The translations under genes were made by a program, and so were the position numbers. DNA of 10,214 nucleotides from Methanobacteriota archaeon (GTDB taxonomy: Archaea; Thermoplasmatota; Poseidoniia; Poseidoniales; Poseidoniaceae), in NCBI GenBank assembly GCA_002726845.1, contig PBSP01000015.1, positions 13,808-24,021 of the forward strand. Reading direction: 5' to 3'. The notes below the pieces were generated by a model. It ran no database searches. It had not been told where the DNA came from and saw only the letters and a program-made list of their open reading frames with translations. Of this stretch, positions 1 to 7,500 are shown piece after piece. Each line of letters opens with the position of its first letter. Within the stretch, counting starts at the first letter, position 1.

Positions 1-170
1 CCTGTGAGCGTGTGTGTTCCGCTCCAAGTCTCCGTCGTGACGATTGTACCGTTCGCAGTCTCGTTGACCGCGCTTGCAGATGGTACACTGACCAATCCGA
101 TCATCAGGGACACCAAGAGCAGCCCGACTAATCCTACACTTTTTCCAACATTTGTAAAATGCATGTTCAT
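1..170 (-). CDS. Secreted protein, N-terminal 56 residues only (cut by window edge)
   Basis: The visible protein begins MNMHFTNVGKSVGLVG and is a textbook Sec signal peptide. It has a short N-region with Lys10, a hydrophobic core at about residues 12-29, then a small-residue stretch ending SASA at residues 31-34, giving a predicted signal peptidase cut after Ala34. The mature part starts VNETANGT, with N-glycosylation sequons at Asn36 and Asn40. It continues into a Thr/Gly-rich beta-like stretch (TTETWSGTHTLTG) that recalls the start of right-handed beta-helix surface proteins; that family suggestion is weak with so few residues. The rest lies beyond the left edge, so function cannot be given. 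Two starts are possible: ATG at 170, or ATG at 164, which is better placed for the GAGGA motif. The gene is separated from the upstream protease gene by an AT-rich region with a TATA-like box and probably has its own promoter. Confidence 0.8.
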   Translation of the reverse strand, partial: MNMHFTNVGKSVGLVGLLLVSLMIGLVSVPSASAVNETANGTIVTTETWSGTHTLT

Positions 171-175
171 TCCTC
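171..175 (-). promoter_or_regulatory. Shine-Dalgarno-like GAGGA
   Basis: On the minus strand the bases just before the secreted-protein gene read AACAAGAGGA-ATGAAC-ATG. GAGGA directly touches the first ATG (170), too close to act as a ribosome binding site for it, but is 6 nt from the second ATG (164), which is ideal spacing. If the transcript carries a leader, initiation at 164 (protein starting MHFTNV) is favoured. If transcription starts at about 175, as the TATA-like box suggests, the mRNA would be nearly leaderless and 170 is the natural start. Confidence 0.35.
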
Positions 176-197
176 TTGTTTGCTGCAATGACCGAAC

Positions 198-207
198 AAA
201 TATAATA
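198..207 (-). promoter_or_regulatory. Candidate archaeal TATA box for the secreted-protein gene
   Basis: The minus strand reads TATTATATTT here, centred about 32 nt upstream of the ATG at 170. Archaeal TATA boxes sit roughly 25-27 nt before the transcription start, which would put the start near position 175 and give a very short 5' leader. The context is an AT-rich intergenic region with several other A/T runs, so the assignment is positional and not unique; no clear purine-rich BRE is visible immediately upstream. Confidence 0.35.
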
Positions 208-222
208 CTGCGCCCCAGATGA

Positions 223-302
223 CATCAATAAAAATATCAAATGTAGTTTAAGATATCATATTTTTGGCTGTAATAGTATCAATTTCATCAATAAATATCA
301 AC
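223..302 (-). repeat. Spaced imperfect direct repeat in AT-rich intergenic region
   Basis: On the plus strand, CATCAATAAAAATATCAA (223-240) and CATCAATAAATATCAAC (286-302) are near-identical, differing by a 2-nt A-run difference, with starts 63 nt apart. On the minus strand both read TTGATATTT..ATTGATG. Both lie upstream of the TATA-like box of the secreted-protein gene and downstream of the protease stop codon. They could be paired operator sites, or, as T-rich stretches on the minus strand, part of archaeal-type transcription termination for the protease gene. Chance similarity in AT-rich DNA is also possible. Confidence 0.35.
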
Positions 303-319
303 ATTTTCCACTGTGAAAT

Positions 320-1525
320 TCAACAAGTTGTATCCTCAGAAACCTGACTGAGCCACGATTTGGCTCGTAATTCACCGTAGCCTTTGGTCGAGTCATGATC
401 TGGATTGGGTCCCATTGAATCCACCAGAGCCTGCTTCACCAATTCGATACAGGCTGTAGTCGAGGTTGCCATCGGTTTTAGTTCAGGATGTGCCTCAAGA
501 ATGAGCGCAAGTGCACCTGCGACGAAGACCGTGGCATCCGATGTACCACTGGAAGTGTACCACAGATTATCCGTTCCTGTTGATACAATCTCAACCCCAG
601 GCGCCGTGAGCTCTGGTTTTTGGTGAGGAACGACTCTTGCATTTCCTTCGGAATCGGTGGGCTCCCCCATCGAAGATTGCTCCCAAACAGAACCGTCTCG
701 GCTCGAAGCTCCAACCGTTATTGCAAGATTGACGTTGCCTGGAGCACTAACGTAGCCGTCATCGGACGATCCCCCATCGTTTCCGGCTGCAGCAACCACA
801 AAAATTCCGAGGTCGATGGCTTGGCGAGTTGCTGAAACTGCGGGACCCTCTCTTGATGTCGATTGATCTTGGTCGCCACCCAATGACAACGATATAATGT
901 CTGCTTCAAAGTCAAAAATGCACCACCGAATCGCCTTAGCAACTCTGGTTTCAGAGCCCGTATTGTCCTCACCGTCTGCGCTCAATGCGGCAGCCATACC
1001 CAGTGTTACGTTGGGAGCGATTCCCAATTGAAAATCGTTGGACAGCAGAATTCCTGCCATCAATGTACCGTGTGCAATCGAACCGTAGTCCTTCGGTTCT
1101 ACAGAATTCCCAACAAAATCCTTGAACACGACATCCGCTTCGTTGAAGGAGGTATGCGATAGTGAGAGCCCTGTATCAACCATACAGACACGGACCCCTT
1201 CTCCCGATAGGCCACCGTCCTGTAAGTCCCTAATTTCAGATTCTTCAAATGCCCACTCCGAACTTGCAGGTGGAAGTTCCAACAACAACAGGTCTGATTG
1301 CCACAACACCACAAGAATCGCAAGAAACAGAGCACCAAAAATGCCCGTAGCAAGCGAAAAGACCCGTCTCGGTCTGAACGGTACGGTCTCAGGAACGATA
1401 GGTGCCCATCCGGTTACCTCAGCCCGCCATTGGGCTTCGTGTCCGTTGGTGGAGGAATCCACAGCTGAGAGAATCTTCGGCTCTCCCGGCTCTGGGAGCA
1501 ATTCAACTCCACGCAACTCGTCCAT
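320..1525 (-). CDS. Membrane-anchored subtilisin-family (S8) serine protease
   Basis: This 401-residue protein cleaves peptide bonds outside the membrane. Residues 1-54 are a hydrophilic cytosolic arm ending in basic residues (Arg51, Arg53, Arg54). One transmembrane helix spans about 55-76, so the positive-inside rule places the rest outside. The S8 catalytic set is complete: Asp117 in VDTG, His152 in AHGT, oxyanion Asn249 in AAAGND, and nucleophile Ser329 in SSGTSDATVFVAGA. The C-terminal GYGELRA block is usual for subtilases. Only about 30 residues lie between helix and catalytic core, so there is no room for a normal I9 propeptide; activation may be different. The nucleophile motif has Asp330 where most subtilases have Met (GTSMA). 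Four cysteines occur (114, 202, 360, 401), the last being the terminal residue. It lies 55 nt after the oligosaccharyltransferase gene on the same strand, so co-transcription is plausible. Substrates are unknown; exported glycoproteins or the neighbour's long tail are candidates by context only. Confidence 0.95.
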   Translation of the reverse strand: MDELRGVELLPEPGEPKILSAVDSSTNGHEAQWRAEVTGWAPIVPETVPFRPRRVFSLATGIFGALFLAILVVLWQSDLLLLELPPASSEWAFEESEIRDLQDGGLSGEGVRVCMVDTGLSLSHTSFNEADVVFKDFVGNSVEPKDYGSIAHGTLMAGILLSNDFQLGIAPNVTLGMAAALSADGEDNTGSETRVAKAIRWCIFDFEADIISLSLGGDQDQSTSREGPAVSATRQAIDLGIFVVAAAGNDGGSSDDGYVSAPGNVNLAITVGASSRDGSVWEQSSMGEPTDSEGNARVVPHQKPELTAPGVEIVSTGTDNLWYTSSGTSDATVFVAGALALILEAHPELKPMATSTTACIELVKQALVDSMGPNPDHDSTKGYGELRAKSWLSQVSEDTTC

Positions 1526-1532
1526 GCCCTTC

Positions 1533-1548
1533 CCACCGTAATCGGTGG
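1533..1548 (-). promoter_or_regulatory. Hairpin immediately before the protease start codon
   Basis: The minus strand reads CCACCG-ATTA-CGGTGG, a perfect 6-bp inverted repeat with a 4-nt loop, followed by GAAGGGC and then the protease ATG. The 3' arm contains GGTGG, a partial match to the archaeal anti-Shine-Dalgarno target, 7 nt from the ATG; in a folded RNA it would be paired. There is no T-run after it, so it does not look like an intrinsic terminator. It may tune translation of the second gene of the operon, or merely mark the gene junction. Confidence 0.4.
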
Positions 1549-1580
1549 TTCTGGTGTATCAACTCTTGTCTGAATACGAA

Positions 1581-4500
1581 TCAGAAACGGCTGCTTGAAC
1601 CACGTGCTCGAGCAGACGCCTTGAAACCGAAGTACAGGATGAGCACAATCAGTGCAATGATTGTTATGATTACAATTGGGTTTGACGTATCATCGGATCC
1701 TTGAACCACATATTCGATTCCGAAATCATCATCCACGAGATCGCCTTCAACATACGGGCTGTCCTCTTCAGAAACTTCGACACTGACATCGTACCTTGTT
1801 ATGCCTTGACTCGCCGCTTCAGGTAGTACAAATTCGAAATCCGTTGAACTGCTCGCTGAAACAGGTAGTGACTTGTTGAGCGTTACATCATCGTACGAGA
1901 GCGTAACGGTGACGTTTTCTGCCGAGCGTAATCCGTTGTTATCGATAACAATCACGACATAGTTCGGTTCAACATCCGCAAATCCGTTGCTTCTGGAAAC
2001 CGATAGGTCTTCATCCCATTCCAAATCGATTCGTGCAGACTCTATCTTGATTTCTTGAGAAACCTGAGTCTCACCGTCCTCGCTCGTAATTCGAACCTCC
2101 ATGGTCACATACGATTCATCAAATCCTTCAGGTGCCGTAACAGCGAAGGCGAGTTCGCGAGTGTTTTCCTTTGCGACGGTTGCTACACCGTTCATTGGAG
2201 TGATGGTCCAACCTTCCAAATTGTTTACGACCGTGTAGGTGAAGGAATCATCACCGTTACCAAGATTGTTGATGGTCATCGACACGGTTGTCGAACCGCC
2301 CGGTGCAACACCTACAATCGATGTTGCATCGGTTATGTTCAATCCATAGGTTTGTGGAACTTCAACGTTGATCGATACCTCACTCATGTCTCCACTGTCA
2401 GCAGAGAATCGAATGTTCACGTCATGACCGTTCTCAAGCCACCATGCAGCCTCGACAGAGGGCAGCACGATTCGTGCACGAACGGTTGCTTCAAGCGTTG
2501 CATTCTCAGAAACATCACCGATACCGAGTTGTGCGGTCGTGGTCTCTATCCATTCTGGGTCCGATTCTGTACCGTTGTAGAATTCAATCTTCCATTTGTC
2601 CTGATCAGGAGACACCGTTACGGTTCCAGTGACAACAAACGGGTCGTTGATTTCTGTTCCTTGGTAATTGGCGACAACATCGAATTCGATTGTGGTGTAA
2701 TTCTCAGCGTCGTTTTCGTTGACAACCGCACGCAAATCTCGGTTCTCGTCACCAAGAACTGTAGCATTGACGACATTGGTTATGCTGAGCAATACGTCGC
2801 TGTTGGTCTTTCTGTTGTAATTCAACAAGGCATTTGTTCGTCCTTCGTCACCGTTGTCTATTGTAATTCCAGCGGTGTAATTCATCGTAAGGTCACGTTG
2901 AACCGTAGTAAACTCAGAATTGAACGTGGCCGAATCAGCAGGGAGCAGAACCTCAAGGGTTCCATCCGATTCAAGCGGAAGGTTCCAGCTCTTACCGTCG
3001 CCAAGATCGACTTCGACTTCGACGATTTCTGAGAGCGGAGATTCAGGATCCTCTGTTCCTGCATTGAACGTTTGCAAACCGAAGGAATCGAATTTTGTGG
3101 TCAAATCGACCCATCCGCCTTTGCTCATCACAAGTTCGATGCTTCCGCCATTCAGGACTTCAGCATCGAGCAATCCAACCGCAACACCGCCGCCGTTGAA
3201 TGGAGCATCATCTTCGTAAACAACAACCACCCATTGTCCTGGTTCAACCACTGCACTGAACGAGAGAACCTCATTCTCAAGAGTTCCTGAAACAGCAATG
3301 GATTCTTGCTGATTTTCCGATGTTCCATAAAGCGTGATGGAAGCACCGTCGAGTCGAGTTGCATCGATGATATCGGTTACTGAGCCCGTAATGGTTACCT
3401 CAGCAGCCAACATCTCAATGTCCTGTGAAACGGGTTGGTTTTCGACAACATAGGTCCCTGTGTTGTTGTCATCGTAAGAAACAGAACCGAATCCGTCTTT
3501 GGAGACGGTAACGGTATAGTTCTCCATGATTGGTACATACATTCGCCATACACCAGAGGAATCGGTTGTTACGACCGTATCGATGGTTCCTCCTTGGATG
3601 GTCACATTTGCTTCCTTCACACCTTCATTGGCATCAGCAATGTCATCCTCGTTGGTATCCCAGAAGGCCTTACCGCCGATTTCTACCTCCAACGCTGCAT
3701 AGACGTCGCCAAGCGATGTGTTGGCGTCGAGCAATACCGGTTCTGCAGATGTGTCAACGGTCCAATAACGCTGGGATGCAGACTCATTCATGTACAAACT
3801 CCATGTCCCTGGCATCAACAATTGCGAAGCGTTTCCATCGGCATCGGACGGATTCATGGTAATGTTACCGTACCCATCGTGACTTACCAAGACAACGCGC
3901 TTACCTACAAGGTTGGAATCCGTTCCGGCCTCCTTCAAGGTTAGAGAGACCTCCACAGTTTCAACCAAAGCAAGTGAAAGATCGGTTCGCTGGCTTGAAT
4001 CAGCATCGATGGTTATCGGCATTCGGAGCGATTCCATGACTCCATCACCGTTGATTGCAGGTGCAACCACAACAATGTAGTCACCGCTTTGCACGTAGGC
4101 TGCGAAGGAACCGTCTTGGTCAACCGAGATAGGGACGTAGTCAGAACCGTCGGGTGTGGAAAGCAAGAAACTCTCAACCATGGCAGAGCCGTTTGCAAAC
4201 GAAACGGTTCCGTTCATGCGCCATTCATCGACGATTGGGACAAGAACGGGTTCTTCTGGACCGGTGAGACCGATTGGTATGACGTCGAGAACTCCGTTAA
4301 CCTCCAAGGAAGCGTCGGATGCATTAACATCGGATGCATCCAAATTGTCGGTCGATATCGCGTAAATACCCGGACTGAGAACAATCTCAACGATTCCATC
4401 CTCTGTGTAATCATCCGATGTAACATTGACCTGTTGACCGACTTCCGACACAGGGATCAACTGGAAGTCTGGCCGGATGGCGGTTCCGTTTTCAAAGACA

Positions 4501-7500
4501 CCGTCTCCCAAATCAGTAAACACGTTGAGCGTAACCGTGCTGTTGCTCGGATTCGCAATCAATTCAACTGGCTCTGGATTGTTACCGTCTTCCACTACGA
4601 CCTCGTAATCCGTAATCGGTGCTACGTTGTAATCCGCATCGGGAACGCTAAACGTCCATGTACCGTCGAGAATTTGCATGAAAAACGAGCCCGATTGATC
4701 GGTTTTTGTCTTCCATACAACACCATCCTCACCGACCGCATGGATTTCCACTGGTTCGTAATTTGGTATGTCTTGGTTCCAGTTGGTTTCGTTATCAAAG
4801 AGATAAATTCCACCACCAACAGTTGCGGTCTGCAGAAGGAGAATCTCGTCGAGGTTGGTCATACCTTCCGTCACATCAACTGTTCGACCGTAGGCGACGC
4901 TTGAGACCGAACTTTGTACGTTCATGTTGAAGGTCATACCTGCAGGGAGCCGTTGACTGTAGTTTCCGAAGGTATCGGTCACAGTTGTAAAGTCTAAGCC
5001 ATTGCCATGGAAGCGTACAGCTGCGGAGCGGGCTGGTTCGGTAACTCTCGCTTCTTCAGGTTGTTCGAGCCATTCCTCGTAGGTAAGTCCTGCAACCTCA
5101 GGCGCTCTCACTGAGCCATTAACCCAAACCGATGTGGAGTAAGTAAACTCGAGATTGAGATCCGATTGTTCGACTTCAACTTCCTCGGTAAGGATGTAGT
5201 CTTCATCGGTGTTGTCGCTTATCGACCATTCTCCAACCGGCAACTCCACGTAAACCATTCCGTTTTCATCAGAAACGACGTCAATAGGTTCTATTCCGAG
5301 TGGATCGGAGAAGTTCACGACACGTCCAGCAACATCGAAACCTTCCGGTCCGTTGAGTGTGATTGTTAAGTCGTACATCTCCGGAACGCCAATGTCAAAG
5401 GTGAGGTTTTCAGGCTCATCAAACACGAACATGCTTTGATTGAGTTCGTAAAAGCCGTCCTCGTCAAGGTCGACTCGGATGTAGTATTCACCCGCAGTGA
5501 TAGGTCCGTAGCTGACATTGCCCTCTTCATCGGAGACAAGAACAATCATGTTTTCCTCACCAAGTTCGGAATCAATGAGTTGAACTTCCTGATTTGGAAG
5601 GTTTTCCCCTGACATGGTCATCAATTTGTCTGCGAACAACGACGCTGGTACGTTCATCTGCAAGTCGAACGAAGCTTCTTGACCGACGTTGACCGGATCA
5701 GGAAGAAGGATTTCGCGACCGTTTGGCATGACTGCAATCATGTTGTACACACCTGGAACGAGTCCCGTCTGATAGAACGAACCCGGTTCGACCATACTTC
5801 CACTGAACGCACCAGGTCCAACGAACGTACCGGTTCCGTTGAGAGTTCCAATTCCTACGAAGGTACCCGTTCCCTCGAAGGTTTCACCGTTCAGTTCCTT
5901 GGTCAAGGTACTGATGCCGTCTGAAGTTAACCGACCGTTGGCAACTACTTGGCCGTCCATTAGATACGTCGAGAAGTCGCCGCCTTCAGAAATCAAACAT
6001 AGTGTAGCATTTTCGTCTGGCATTGTGTCGTTTTCGCCGCAGTCCAGCAGCGTTTCGTTTTCATCGTCGAGCTCAATGTAGTTGGCCTCGATGATACCCT
6101 TTCCAATCCACGTACCGTTACCTGAGAACACACGTCCATCCGAAATCTCTCGGGTGAAGTTTCCAGTAAAGTCGTAGGCCAGGGCCACACCATCGCTGGT
6201 GAAGGTTCCTTCATCGGTAAACGTAGCCTGTCCTGTGCCGGCAAGAATACGACTCTCATCGGTTTCAAAAGACCCGTTTGTCGTGGTAAAGGTGTAGTTC
6301 TCAGTCATCGACCATATGTTTCTCAGTATGAATTCCGTTTCGACCAAAGGCTCACCAGCGAAGTCACCAAATCCAGACCAGGTCACCGTTCCGGAAACAC
6401 CCGAGCTTTCAACTTCAATGTCCATCGCAGTTGTAACATCTTCGTGTCGATCTGCCTGAGCCCCTGTAATGTTGAGAGTGGTTTCTCCAAGCCAAGTCAT
6501 GTTGGCGACTTTGCCAAGAACTGCCGTAATTGGGTAAACCTGACGATCCTCGTTGGACTCGGTCAAAATATCACCAAATTGGTTAACGTATTCACCGCTT
6601 TGGATGTCCTGAATCACAAATGTATCGTCAAAGACACCTGCGAACGCCGAAACTCGAATGCGTCCAGCTGGAGCGATGAAGTTCCAATCACCGTTTTCAT
6701 CAGCATCCGTCATGCCGATTGGAATCCAGTAGGTGTCGATGTCGTCATCCTCAGGGCCCTCGCCTGAAAAGGCATCACGTTCGATGAGAATGCGCGCATT
6801 TGGCAATCCCATTCCATCGTCTTCAGTCATAACCGTTCCAGAGATTTCTGCACCGGAGTAATACTTCATGATCTTGACTTCATCGTTTGTGTAAAAGTCA
6901 ATTCCAGTCCCATCTCTGTTGCTGTAAGTCTGATTGAAATCAGGATTGTACCAGTTAGCAATAACGAAATGGTTCATCATCGCTCCAGGAAGCGGATGCG
7001 CCTGCTGCAAGAAACTGGTTCCTCGATCGGACCACATCACCTGTTGCTTGGGCTGCGGATTGGTTGAACCAGCGTCAGCACCAAGTGTTGAAGCACCGTA
7101 TCCGATGTAGGATCGTGCCAACATCGTATCGAAAAACTTCGGCAGATGGTCGATGCGGATGTCCTGAACGGTGAGCGGTTCAATGTCCGCACCGGATTGT
7201 TGGTCCAAGACGTCTTTGAGCATCGCCTCGTCCACGGCCTCACGGTCCATTTCCAGAACCGGTTGGTCACCGCGCTTGGTTTCGTACACTTCGTTGGTGA
7301 AGGTATTGAAGTCCTGACCAGACAAAATCGTTGGCGCTCCGAAGATACCCAACGGTCGACCGCCGTTGTACCCTGCTTCAGAGTTGTATCTACCTGCTCG
7401 CGGATAGAGTTTGTTGTCGATTGCGAAGTAGCGTATTTCGTGGTCGCGTTCGAAAGTCTCTCCAGGAGCACCGTTGTAATCTTGAACCTCATAGTTGTCT

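Noticed and set aside
4..222. 72-codon open frame on the plus strand at the left edge
   Set aside because: It is antisense to a clear signal peptide on the minus strand and runs into the AT-rich intergenic region.
229..239. T-rich ATTTTTAT on the minus strand as a terminator for the protease gene
   Set aside because: Archaeal terminators can be simple T-runs, but this is only five T in generally AT-rich DNA about 80 nt after the stop codon; not specific enough to call.
252..257. GATATC palindrome in the intergenic region
   Set aside because: A 6-nt palindrome is expected often in AT-rich DNA and has no second copy at a meaningful spacing.
1122..1541. 139-codon open frame on the plus strand over the protease N-terminus
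   Set aside because: The minus-strand frame encodes the complete subtilase including Asp117; the plus-strand product is Ser/Pro-rich with no features.
2055..3032. 325-codon open frame on the plus strand
   Set aside because: It lies wholly antisense to the oligosaccharyltransferase tail. The protein has no recognisable domain and looks like a codon-bias shadow of the acidic, Thr-rich gene opposite.
4089..4904. 271-codon open frame on the plus strand
   Set aside because: Antisense to the ten-repeat stalk, with no family features; a stop-free stretch caused by the composition of the real gene.
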